The position numbers and the translations under genes were made by a program. From positions 1 to 64,000 of the forward strand of contig NZ_JARXYX010000030.1 in assembly GCF_029893585.1 (NCBI RefSeq): 64,000 nucleotides of DNA, read 5' to 3'. This DNA is from Streptomyces sp. LBL. GTDB lineage: Bacteria > Actinomycetota > Actinomycetes > Streptomycetales > Streptomycetaceae. This document shows positions 52,479 through 60,646 of this stretch, piece by piece. The notes under the pieces were generated by a model, which ran no database searches, had not been told where the DNA came from, and worked only from the letters and a program-made list of their open reading frames with translations. Positions within the stretch are counted from its first letter, which is position 1, and every line of letters begins with the position of its first letter.

Positions 52479-52797
52479 CGGGGCGTGCCGAGGTCACCGT
52501 GGCCACAATGGCCAGATGCACTTCGGGACCGTAGCGGCACGGTTGCCCCGGTCGGGGACGGTCCTCCAGAGCTGCGAGTCCTTCGGCGGTGAACCGCTTA
52601 CGCCAGCGGCGCACGGTGTCCAGGTGCAGCCGGAGCGTGCGGGTGATGACAGTGTTCGCGGTGCCCTGTGCGCAGGCCAGGGCGACATGCGCTCGCTGCA
52701 CCCGCCGCAGCGGCGCCGTTCGTGAGCTCGCCAGTTCTCGTGACAGCGCGAGCTGGTCGCTGTTCCAGAGCGCCGCGAACGGACTGGGCGACGTCAT
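52478..52797 (-). pseudogene. IS630-family transposase, N-terminal remnant
   Basis: Reading from 52797: LALSRELASSRTAPLRRVQR, then HVALACAQGTANTVITRTLR, then VRRWRKRFTAEGLAALEDRP, the helix-turn-helix of an IS630-type transposase. The DDE part is missing. It interrupts the MarR gene and also lies at the end of the MerR gene. Confidence 0.7.
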
Positions 52798-53240
52798 CCC
52801 CCACCTTCCCGAGCTTCTTGATCACCGGGGAGGGTAGCGCCGCTGACCTGCGCCGGAGTGGTCGATGCCGGGCCGGGCCGGCAGGGGGTCCCGGTGTCCA
52901 TGGATGCGGAGGCGCCGGCGATGACCGAGTCGAGCCTGTCTCGGGTGTGCGTGAGCTCGGCGATGTGCTGGTCGATGTGACCGCGCTCCACAGCCAGGCG
53001 GTCGAGGAGTTCGGGTGTGGCCTTGCCGTCGATGACGCAGGGCGTGAGCTCGGCGATGATCTTGCTCGACAGGCCGGCGGTGAACAGCTCCCGGACCAGG
53101 AGGATCCGGGCGACCGCGGTTTCCGGGTAGTGGCGCTGGCCGCTGTTGCTGCGCTCGGCGGTGAGCAGGTTCTGCTCCTCGTAGTACCGCAGGGCTCGGG
53201 TGCTGACGCCTGTACGCCGGGCGAGTTCCCCAATGCGCAT
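52794..53240 (-). CDS. MerR-family transcriptional regulator
   Basis: 148 residues from the ATG at 53240 (GGAGTCGGA before). MerR DNA-binding domain: MRIGELARRTGVSTRALRYY, then EEQNLLTAERSNSGQRHYPE, followed by a dimer helix with RGHIDQHIAELTHTRDRLD. The last 30 residues (Pro/Gly/Thr-rich) do not look native and may have been replaced by the IS remnant. Probably regulates the divergent hydrolase. Confidence 0.75.
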   Translation of the reverse strand: MRIGELARRTGVSTRALRYYEEQNLLTAERSNSGQRHYPETAVARILLVRELFTAGLSSKIIAELTPCVIDGKATPELLDRLAVERGHIDQHIAELTHTRDRLDSVIAGASASMDTGTPCRPGPASTTPAQVSGATLPGDQEAREGGG

Positions 53241-53277
53241 TCCGACTCCATGTGAACTACGCCATAACGACTTGCCT

Positions 53278-53293
53278 TTGACGTCGACGTCAA
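53278..53293. promoter_or_regulatory. MerR-type operator palindrome
   Basis: TTGACGTCGACGTCAA is a perfect 16-bp palindrome between the divergent MerR and hydrolase genes. It includes a TTGACG that could serve as a -35 element. Confidence 0.65.
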
Positions 53294-53418
53294 GTTTTAG
53301 CGTAGCTGACATGACCTCGGGGTTTTCGCCCGATACGTCACGGATCAACGCCGGAAGCGTCCTCGGCCTCAAGACCACCTGACCCGCCACCCGCGCCGCG
53401 CCGGAAAGAAGCACGCAC

Positions 53419-54357
53419 ATGACCACCCACCAGACGACCGGCCTCACCGGCCCCGCTCCCACGCCGACCGTGACGGTCAAGCCGATCGTGCTGCCCGCAC
53501 CCCAGCGCGGCCAGGACCTGCACGTACGCGTTTCCGCACCGCTCACTGGCACACGCCTGCCGATCGTGCTCTTCGCACACGGATTCGGCTCCGACCTGGA
53601 CGGCTACGCACCGCTGGTCGACCACTGGGCCTCCCATGGCTTCGTGGTGATCCAAGCCACGCATCTCGACTCCAAGCGGGTCGCCATCGCCGCGGACGAC
53701 TCCCGCAGGCCCCACCTGTGGCGCTACCGCCTGCAGGACATGAAGCGCATCCTGGATGAGCTCAAGCCGCTGGAGGCATCCGTGCCCGGCCTGTCCGGCC
53801 GGGTCGACCACAGTCGCATCGTCGCAGCGGGCCACTCCTTCGGAGGCCAGACCGCGGGCATCCTGGTAGGTTTGCGCGTCACCGACCCCCAGACCGGCAC
53901 CGCCGACGACCTGTCCGACTCCCGGGTCGGGGCCAGCATCCAGCTGGCCACGGCCGGCAAGGGCGGCGACGAACTGACCCCCTTCGCCCACGAGAACCTT
54001 CCCTGGCTCCGCGACCAGGACTTCTCCCACATCACCGCCCCCGGACTGGTGGTCGCCGGCGACAAGGACGACCTCCCGCTCACCACCCGAGGACCCGCCT
54101 GGACAAGCGACCCCTACACCCTCAGCCGCGGCAACAAGAGCCTGCTCACCGTCTACGGCGGCGAGCACTTCCTCGGCGGCATCTCCGGCTACCGGGCAGC
54201 AGAGACCACCGACGAGGACCCCAGCCGTGTTGCCCTCGTCCAGCAGGTCACCCTCGCCTACCTACGCCACATCACCGGCGTCGACCACACCGACTGGCAG
54301 ATGGCCCGGTCCGTCCTCGCCGACGCCCACGCGCTGGGGCGGCTGGACAGCAAGTGA
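53419..54357 (+). CDS. Alpha/beta hydrolase (chlorophyllase/dienelactone-hydrolase-like)
   Basis: 312 residues with GGAAAG before the ATG. Oxyanion region FAHGFGSDLDGY, nucleophile elbow AAGHSFGGQTAG (G-H-S-F-G), catalytic acid near AGDKDDLP and His in GGEHFLGG. No signal peptide. The substrate is likely an ester. Regulated by the divergent MerR gene, by layout. Confidence 0.85.
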   Translation: MTTHQTTGLTGPAPTPTVTVKPIVLPAPQRGQDLHVRVSAPLTGTRLPIVLFAHGFGSDLDGYAPLVDHWASHGFVVIQATHLDSKRVAIAADDSRRPHLWRYRLQDMKRILDELKPLEASVPGLSGRVDHSRIVAAGHSFGGQTAGILVGLRVTDPQTGTADDLSDSRVGASIQLATAGKGGDELTPFAHENLPWLRDQDFSHITAPGLVVAGDKDDLPLTTRGPAWTSDPYTLSRGNKSLLTVYGGEHFLGGISGYRAAETTDEDPSRVALVQQVTLAYLRHITGVDHTDWQMARSVLADAHALGRLDSK

Positions 54358-54425
54358 CCCTCGGCGGTTGACATACACGCCTTCGTCCGCCCAGCGACCC
54401 CCCGCAGGATCAACGCGGGACGGCA

Positions 54426-56186
54426 CTAGAACGGCTCCGCCGCTCCCAGAATCCGCCCCGGCAGATACGGCGACGAAACCCTGATGTTCCAGCCCCGGCG
54501 GCGGGCGTGGCAGGTGAGGGCCAGGATGTCGAGGTTGATCGCGGCGTCGCAGTCGGTGGCGCGGTCGGCGATGCGGTGGTGGTCGCGGTGGGCTTCCAGG
54601 GCGTCCAGGAGGGCCAGGTTGAAGGACTCCTCGTCGCCTTCGAGGAACTGGGAGAAGAGGACCGCGGGGGGCGGCAGGAACACCTGGTTGCGGGACTTCG
54701 CGCAGTCCAGCAGGGCGCGGTCGGTGGCGGGTTCGGGGTCCTCGCCGCGCAGGTAGTCGTGCAGGGCCTGGCGGTAGGAGGCGAAGGGGGACTTGTCTGC
54801 GGAGACGCAGGTCGGGCCCGCGAGGACCAGCGGGGCGAGGTCCTCGCGGCGGCCCGTGATCAGGGCGAGGTCCACCGCGCGGTGCCAGGCGCCCGGCCCG
54901 GCGTCCTCGTCGCGGGAGGCGGGGTACGTGACCGTCGTCCCGTCGATCGTCACCTCGACGTCGGTGCCGGGCTCCGCCAGCGTCGTACGGAAGAGCGCGG
55001 CGCCCAGCTCGGCCGCGAGCCGCAGGTTGCCGAGCTGGAGGTCGGTGGCGTCGGCGGAGTGCGAGGCGCGGGTCTTGAAGAGGATCTCCTGGTCGGTGAC
55101 GGCGTGCGCCAGCTCCCACGCGGCGAGCGGCTCGCCGGGCACCGGGGTGAAGGCCTCCCGGGTGTACCGCTCGAACTGGGCCTCGCTCTCCTCGCTCAGC
55201 GGCTGCGGGTCCACCGGCCGCTCGAACTCGACGACGCCGGCGGCGAGTTCGGCCACCGCGTCCGCGCGCCGGTCACGGCCGTACGCCCCCACCCTCGGCG
55301 GCGCGGTCTCGAAGCCGGTGACCAGCGCGTGCGGGAGATAGCCGGAGTCGACGGGGGACGGCCAGCCCTCGCGACGGTAGGCCAGTGCTGTCAGGGCGAG
55401 CGGCAGGAGGGGGAGGAGGCCGGCCGGGCGCGCGCCCGGGCCCGGGATGTCGGCGAGGGGGAGCAGCATCCGTACCACCGCCGAACCGAAGGCCTCCCGG
55501 TCGGCCGCGGCCAGCGCGCGTAGAGCGTGCAGGGCGAGGCCGTGCGGATGGCCGGCGAGGTCCTCGCCGGTCTCGGCCTCCAGGGCCCGGATCCGGGCGA
55601 GTGCCGCGTCGATCGCGGTGAGCTTCTCCTGCGGCGAGGGCGGGTAGTTCACGTCGTCGTCCCCGGTGTCGCCGAGCACGTACGCCATGAAACCGTTGAT
55701 CAGCTCGGTGTCCGGCCGTCCGGCCCGCCCCCGCTGCGGCTCCTCGTGGGCGAAGTGGAAGGCCTCGCGGTGCCGTTCGGCCTTGTCGGCGAGGACGGAG
55801 AGACAGAAGGCGTCGAGCCACTGCGAGGGGGTGACGGAGGCCGGGCTGCCGTCGGACCCGGCGTCGTAGACCATGCCCCAGTTCACGTAGGTGAGGGACA
55901 CCTGGAAGCGGTGGTGCGGGAAGTACGCCGCGTACGCCACCGCCCCGGCCGCCGCCTCCACGGCGTCCTCCAGCACGGCCTTCGCCTCCGGCGTGTGCAG
56001 ATCGGGTGTCTCGACGGAGAGCGCGCCCAGGTACTCGACGAACTCCTCGGCGAGCAGCCACCACTCCTGCGACGTCACCGGACCGGCCTTCGACATCGAC
56101 CGCACCTGCGAGCCGATCCGGTGGACGAAGCCCTCCCGCACCGCCGAGACGACGGCCTCTTCGACCCGGTGCCGCTCTATCCGCAC
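54426..56186 (-). CDS. Immunity-49-family protein
   Basis: 586 residues from a GTG at 56186. The sequence fits the Imm49 family of polymorphic-toxin immunity proteins: HRFQVSLTYVNWGMVYDAGS, then EKLTAIDAALARIRALEAET, and near the end INLDILALTCHARRRGWNIR and VSSPYLP. It is probably cytoplasmic. No matching large toxin gene is next to it, so it may protect against toxins of competitors or have another role. Confidence 0.75.
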   Translation of the reverse strand: MRIERHRVEEAVVSAVREGFVHRIGSQVRSMSKAGPVTSQEWWLLAEEFVEYLGALSVETPDLHTPEAKAVLEDAVEAAAGAVAYAAYFPHHRFQVSLTYVNWGMVYDAGSDGSPASVTPSQWLDAFCLSVLADKAERHREAFHFAHEEPQRGRAGRPDTELINGFMAYVLGDTGDDDVNYPPSPQEKLTAIDAALARIRALEAETGEDLAGHPHGLALHALRALAAADREAFGSAVVRMLLPLADIPGPGARPAGLLPLLPLALTALAYRREGWPSPVDSGYLPHALVTGFETAPPRVGAYGRDRRADAVAELAAGVVEFERPVDPQPLSEESEAQFERYTREAFTPVPGEPLAAWELAHAVTDQEILFKTRASHSADATDLQLGNLRLAAELGAALFRTTLAEPGTDVEVTIDGTTVTYPASRDEDAGPGAWHRAVDLALITGRREDLAPLVLAGPTCVSADKSPFASYRQALHDYLRGEDPEPATDRALLDCAKSRNQVFLPPPAVLFSQFLEGDEESFNLALLDALEAHRDHHRIADRATDCDAAINLDILALTCHARRRGWNIRVSSPYLPGRILGAAEPF

Positions 56187-56401
56187 TGTTCCGCTCCCCC
56201 GTCGCCTGCCGCGTCCATGACGTCCATGACGTCCGTCACGTCCATCACGTTCATGATCGGGCCAAGCCTAGATCGGCCGCGGGGCGCCGGGGGAGCGGCG
56301 GGGGACAGTTGGGTGTCGGTGTCGGGAAGCTGTGGTGCAGGGAAGCTGTGGTGCGGGGAAGCTGTGGGGTCGGGAAGGCGTGCGGTCTGGAAACTGTGGC
56401 G

Positions 56402-58510
56402 TCAGGAACCTGTGGGGGTCCAGTCGCCCAGCCAGTCGGCGAGCTCCTGGCCGGTCGCCTGGGCGTCGGTCAGCTGGGGGCGGTCGGAGCTCGCCGCGCC
56501 CGCGCCGGAGCCGGTGTTCCGGTACTCGGCGAAGCGGTCGTCCTTCCAGGAGAAGCCGCTCATGTCGGTCCACGGGGCGGTCTTCACGGCGGCGCTCAGC
56601 GTGGTGTCGCGGACCGTGGTCTGCGGGTCGAGGGAGGCGTCGCCGCCGGCGTGCCAGGGGCGGCCGAGGAAGAAGCTGCGGTCGGACACGTCCCCGTTCA
56701 CCGTGGAGTCGGCGATCAGGATGCCCTTGCGGCCGGCCGCCGTGCTGGGCGCGGTGACGTAACCGGCCGAGCTGCCGTCCCAGCGCTTCTTCAGCGTGAT
56801 GACGGACTTGTCGATCACCGCGGTGGCCCGGCCGAAGATGAAGTCGACGTTGCCGATGACGTAGGAGTTGGTCAGGTGGACGCGGCCCAGCCGGTCCTTT
56901 GCCGCGGTGTCCACCAGCAGCGTGTCCTGGTCGCCGCTGACGATGACACCGTCGAGGAACACCTTGTCGGCGGCGGTGCGCAGCGCGACCGCCTGGTGGC
57001 CGCTGAGGTTCTGGTTCTTGGCCTCGTCGAAGTCGTTGGAGATCGTCAGGTTGCGGGCCTGGAAGTCGTCGGCCTCGACGGCGACGGTGGCGCTGCCGCC
57101 GGTGCCGTACGTCCCCGAGCCGTCGGGCTTGGGCGTGCCCGCCGCGTTGTTGTAGACGATCACCGTGTCCTTGCGGCTCGCACCCGTGCCCTGCACGGTG
57201 ACGTGCGGCTTGTTGGCGGGGACCTTCACCAGCTCGCGGTACGTTCCCGGCTTCACGGCGATCACCACCCGCGCGGGGTTGTTCGCCGGTACGGCGTTCA
57301 CGGCGGCCTGCACGGTCGTGTACTGGCCGCTGCCGTCCTTGGCGACGGTGAGGGTGGTCGCGGCGGTCGCCACCTTTGCGCTAGCCGCCCCTCCGCTCGC
57401 CGCCCCTGCGGTGGCCGCCTTCGCGGTGGCCGCCGTACCGATGGAACTGCGCGGCCCCGCACCGGACTTGAGGAGCACGGGCACGTCCGCCGTCGTGTCG
57501 AGCGTGTACGGGTAGTACGTCTTCGCGTCGAAGGCCGTACCGCCGCTCTCGTTGCGCCCGGTCGTGGCGACGAACGTGTTGCCCTTCTGGACGATCGTCG
57601 CGGTGCTGTCCTTGATGACCGGGTTGTTCATACCCTGGAAGTAGGAGTTCTCCAGGAGCATCTTCGTCGCGCCGCGCGAGTAGTTGCCGTAGGAGGACTT
57701 GATGTCGGTCCCCGAGACGTCCTCCAGGAAGTTGTTGTAGAGGTGGGCGTGGGCCGCGTTGTCGGTGGACGGGTTGCGCTGCTCGGTCTCGCGGATCCAG
57801 TTGTGGTGGATGGTGATGTCGGTGACGACGTTCTCGGTCCAGCCGATACCGAAGGCCTTGTTGTCGTTGCTCAGCTTGTTCCAGGACACCGTCACGTACG
57901 TGCTGTCCTTGCGGACGTCGATGAGGCCGTCGGCCATGTTCCGCAGGTCGTTGTGGTCGATCCAGACGTGGTGGGCGCCGTCCATCTGGATCGCGTCGAA
58001 GTCGTGCTCCTTGTCGTTCCAGATGCCCTGGTAGGCGTCCCGGATCGTCAGATTCCGGATGATCACGTTGTGCACGCCGCTGCCGAGGAAGAACCCGCCG
58101 CCGACGAGCTGCCCGGAGGTCCCGGAGCCGACGATGGTCTTGTCCGACGCGACCTTGATCTCTTTCCCGACGGGATCCATGGTGATGGCCGCCGCGACGA
58201 CGATGACGTACGGCTCGGGCGCGGTCGCGTACTTCTCCAGGTCGGCGAGCGTCTTCACGGTGACGGTCCTGCCGTCCCGGCCGCCGTAGGTGCCGTTCTG
58301 GCCCAGCGCGTCGACGGAGGCGAAGCCGTCGGCGGTGGCGGCGGCGGTGGCCCAGGCGGGGGCGGCGGCCACGGTCTGCGCGTCCGCGCGGAAGGCGCCG
58401 GCGTCCGTGCCGTAGGCCATGGTCCCGGCGGCGGTGAGCGCGAGAGGTATGCCGAGTGTGAGCGCGGTCTTCCTGCTGCGGTGGCGGGCGATGCTGCGGT
58501 TTTCACTCAC
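56402..58510 (-). CDS. Secreted pectate lyase (PL1)-pectinesterase (CE8) fusion
   Basis: 702 residues from a GTG at 58510. A signal peptide (KTALTLGIPLALTAAGTMA) leads. Residues about 60-350 form a pectate lyase parallel beta-helix of family PL1: VWIDHNDLRNMADGLIDVRK and VTDITIHHNWIRETEQRNPS with the VSWN and HHN motifs and catalytic Arg. After an Ala-rich linker, residues about 385-690 form a pectin methylesterase CE8: SGDQDTLL, GNVDFIFGRATAV and FLGRPWH. It would remove methyl groups and cut pectin in plant debris. Confidence 0.9.
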   Translation of the reverse strand: MSENRSIARHRSRKTALTLGIPLALTAAGTMAYGTDAGAFRADAQTVAAAPAWATAAATADGFASVDALGQNGTYGGRDGRTVTVKTLADLEKYATAPEPYVIVVAAAITMDPVGKEIKVASDKTIVGSGTSGQLVGGGFFLGSGVHNVIIRNLTIRDAYQGIWNDKEHDFDAIQMDGAHHVWIDHNDLRNMADGLIDVRKDSTYVTVSWNKLSNDNKAFGIGWTENVVTDITIHHNWIRETEQRNPSTDNAAHAHLYNNFLEDVSGTDIKSSYGNYSRGATKMLLENSYFQGMNNPVIKDSTATIVQKGNTFVATTGRNESGGTAFDAKTYYPYTLDTTADVPVLLKSGAGPRSSIGTAATAKAATAGAASGGAASAKVATAATTLTVAKDGSGQYTTVQAAVNAVPANNPARVVIAVKPGTYRELVKVPANKPHVTVQGTGASRKDTVIVYNNAAGTPKPDGSGTYGTGGSATVAVEADDFQARNLTISNDFDEAKNQNLSGHQAVALRTAADKVFLDGVIVSGDQDTLLVDTAAKDRLGRVHLTNSYVIGNVDFIFGRATAVIDKSVITLKKRWDGSSAGYVTAPSTAAGRKGILIADSTVNGDVSDRSFFLGRPWHAGGDASLDPQTTVRDTTLSAAVKTAPWTDMSGFSWKDDRFAEYRNTGSGAGAASSDRPQLTDAQATGQELADWLGDWTPTGS

Positions 58511-58730
58511 GGCTGCGTCCGATCAAGTGGGGGCGGGTGGGGTCCCTTGCTGGTCGCAGCTCGTGGGGAAAAGGTTGCCGGGGCGGTGGCGCCGGTTCGC
58601 TCGCGTCCTGGTGCGCGCTATGTCAGCACCGGGAGCACAGGGATGGGGAGCCAACATCTACGTGGACGCGTTCGGGTGACGAGAGTTCCTCATCGTTCCA
58701 CCCTGGCCGTGGCGTGACTATGGTGGAACC

Positions 58731-59018
58731 ATGGCAGAGAACACGACCATCCAGGTGTCCCGGCAGGCCCGTGACCACCTCGCCCAGGTCGCCAAGGAGC
58801 GGGGAATGACCCTGGGGCAGCTCGTCGAAGGACTGGCCTTGGAGCAGCCCACGGCGGAACAGATCGCCGAGCGGGTGGCGGCGGACCGGCACGTCGTGCG
58901 AGAGACGATCGGTGTGGACATCAGCGACGTGGAGTTCGACGAGGCGCCTGACATCCTCGGCAACATCTACCGCATCGCGGCCGAGAAGATCCGTGCGGCA
59001 CGGGGCGCCGCTACATGA
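58731..59018 (+). CDS. Antitoxin-like ribbon-helix-helix protein
   Basis: 95 residues. The N-terminus TTIQVSRQARDHLAQVAKER followed by GMTLGQLVEGL is a ribbon-helix-helix/CopG-like DNA-binding start. It ends on the overlap with the next gene (ATGA). This pairing is typical of an antitoxin in front of a PIN-type toxin. Confidence 0.75.
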   Translation: MAENTTIQVSRQARDHLAQVAKERGMTLGQLVEGLALEQPTAEQIAERVAADRHVVRETIGVDISDVEFDEAPDILGNIYRIAAEKIRAARGAAT

Positions 59019-59413
59019 TCATTCTGGACACCGGCGGCACTCTTGCCCTCGCTCAGGGGCACAAGACGCTGAACCTCCTCGCCGGGAACATGGCACGCAC
59101 TCCCGGCGACCTTCTCCGGATCCCCGCTCTGTGCCTCATGCAGGCGGAATCGCAGGACGCGGGTGCCGCCGGGCGGGTACTCGCCTTCTCCTCGGTCGTT
59201 GTCGACCATCTCAACACGACCGCTTCGGTCACTGTCGGCACCATGATCCGTGACGGCTACGGCGGTGCGGACACCTGCCACGCTCTGTACTGCGCACTGC
59301 CGCGGACCGAATTCGCCGGCATGTCGATCCTGCTCACGGACCGCGAACAGCACTACCCGCCCGGCGTGGTCACCGTCGACATCGACTCGCCAGGCATGCT
59401 CGGCTTCCACTGA
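59015..59413 (+). CDS. PIN-domain-like toxin
   Basis: 132 residues starting MIILDTGGTLALAQG with an early Asp as in PIN nucleases. Then IPALCLMQAESQDAGAAG (possible acidic ligand) and GYGGADTCHALYCALP (third acidic site; A-D-x-x-H-A). Only three acidic positions can be lined up, so the nuclease site may be partly altered. Coupled to the antitoxin. Confidence 0.65.
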   Translation: MIILDTGGTLALAQGHKTLNLLAGNMARTPGDLLRIPALCLMQAESQDAGAAGRVLAFSSVVVDHLNTTASVTVGTMIRDGYGGADTCHALYCALPRTEFAGMSILLTDREQHYPPGVVTVDIDSPGMLGFH

Positions 59414-59427
59414 TCCCCGTCGAGGCA

Positions 59428-59477
59428 CCTCCGACGGCAGCACCTCCGACGGCAGCGCCTCCGACGGCAGCGCCGCC
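59428..59477. repeat. 15-bp tandem repeat after the PIN gene
   Basis: Three to four copies of CCTCCGACGGCAGCA/G follow the toxin stop codon. They lie outside any supported gene. Confidence 0.7.
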
Positions 59478-59579
59478 GGCTGCCGGTATGGCCGGTATGA
59501 CAGAACATTGACAGGAGCCAGGGGTGCCTGACGGTCTTCGCCTGCTCACGTCAGCAACTCGGCCAACCCGTCCGCGAAT

Positions 59580-59771
59580 GTGTGGCGCAAGTCGTCGTAC
59601 AGCGACGGGGGCGGCACGAACTGCGTCGAGGTCGCCGACGGCTACGTCGGCATGGTCCCCGTCCGCGACAGCAAGACCCCGGCGGCCGGCCCGCTGCTTT
59701 TCTCGGCCGCGTCCTGGGCCGTGTTCGTGGACGGGATCACGGGAGAGGCGGGCGGGTACCCCTTCGGGTGA
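59580..59771 (+). CDS. Orphan DUF397 protein with damaged start
   Basis: 63 residues from a GTG at 59580. VWRKSSYSDGGGTNCVEVAD and VPVRDSKTPAAGPLLFS are the DUF397 core, ending WAVFVDGITGEAGGYPFG. The normal N-terminal LSxA part is missing and no ribosome site or XRE partner lies nearby. It may be a relic of a lost pair. Confidence 0.6.
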   Translation: MWRKSSYSDGGGTNCVEVADGYVGMVPVRDSKTPAAGPLLFSAASWAVFVDGITGEAGGYPFG

Positions 59772-59918
59772 CGTCTGTCGGGAGTTCGAGTTCCGCGGCT
59801 GTTCTTCCGTCATCGTCGATCTTGCGTCCGAAAGGACGGCCAGGTTGCGAACCCCGGATGCAAGAGGTGCGAGGCGGTTATGGTCGTAGTCAAAACGCGT
59901 CGAAGGAGGACATCGAGC

Positions 59919-60266
59919 ATGGTTGCCCACGCTGCGGGATCCGATTCGGCCGTTCCCTCCATGCCCGAGCGGACGCCGAAGGCGATGCGCGCGGCCATTG
60001 CTGAGGACGCCCCTCACCTTCTCTCCGACTTCGACGCCCACTGGAAGCGGGCGATTGGTGACACATACGACGTTGGTCCTGTGTCCGCGTTCCTGGCCCG
60101 CTGGTGGTGCGAATTCGGGATTGCACGCGATCCGGAGCTCGACGCTCACGTGACCGAGCTCCAGCACCGTGCGGCAGAAGCGACCGACATCGCTGAGGCC
60201 AAGGCTCTCCTCGACGAGGTGGCGAAGATTCGCTACAGCATGCGGGACCTGGAGCCTGGCGAGTGA
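59919..60266 (+). CDS. DUF6247-like antitoxin-type protein
   Basis: 115 residues from the ATG at 59919, with AAGGAGG upstream. The core ERTPKAMRAAIAEDAPHLLS, then FLARWWCEFGIARDPELDAH and EAKALLDEV fit the DUF6247 group of small helical actinobacterial proteins that precede a compact toxin-like gene. The next gene starts on its stop (GTGA). Confidence 0.7.
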   Translation: MVAHAAGSDSAVPSMPERTPKAMRAAIAEDAPHLLSDFDAHWKRAIGDTYDVGPVSAFLARWWCEFGIARDPELDAHVTELQHRAAEATDIAEAKALLDEVAKIRYSMRDLEPGE

Positions 60267-60646
60267 CCGACGAGTTCATGGGACCGCCGTGGCAGCTGGA
60301 CTGGCGGCTCGATGCCCTCGCCAGCCGTGATGCACTGCCGGAGCATGTGCGGAAGATGGTTGACGAGGCCCGCGCCGAGCTGGTCACCGCGAAGGACCCG
60401 TATTTCCGCGGGATCGACACCGATCGCGACCTCCCGGAAACCGTGTACGTCGAGCCGGCGCGGTCCAGCGATCCCAAGGGTCCGCGCATCCTGTACTTCG
60501 ACAACCACAACGGCTGGCTTGTCTACACCTTCGTTCCACGCTCCGCAGATCCGCAGATCCTGGTGGCAGAGCTCTTCTGGCAGGTTTACGAATCGCCTAC
60601 GGAACCGTCTGCGGAACCGTCTACGGCACCTCCGGCGGCGCCGTAG
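60263..60646 (+). CDS. Small toxin-like partner of DUF6247
   Basis: 127 residues from the GTG at 60263. The body WQLDWRLDALASRDALPEHV, then DRDLPETVYVEPARSSDPKG and ILYFDNHNGWLVYTFVPRSA may be a RelE-like beta fold. A Pro/Ser/Glu tail follows and runs into the convergent kinase gene end. Its role is inferred only from pairing with DUF6247. Confidence 0.6.
   Translation: MTDEFMGPPWQLDWRLDALASRDALPEHVRKMVDEARAELVTAKDPYFRGIDTDRDLPETVYVEPARSSDPKGPRILYFDNHNGWLVYTFVPRSADPQILVAELFWQVYESPTEPSAEPSTAPPAAP

Noticed and set aside
56006..58717. Plus-strand 903-codon frame opposite the pectinase
   Set aside because: Val/Arg/Gly-rich shadow; pectate lyase and pectinesterase motifs prove the minus strand.
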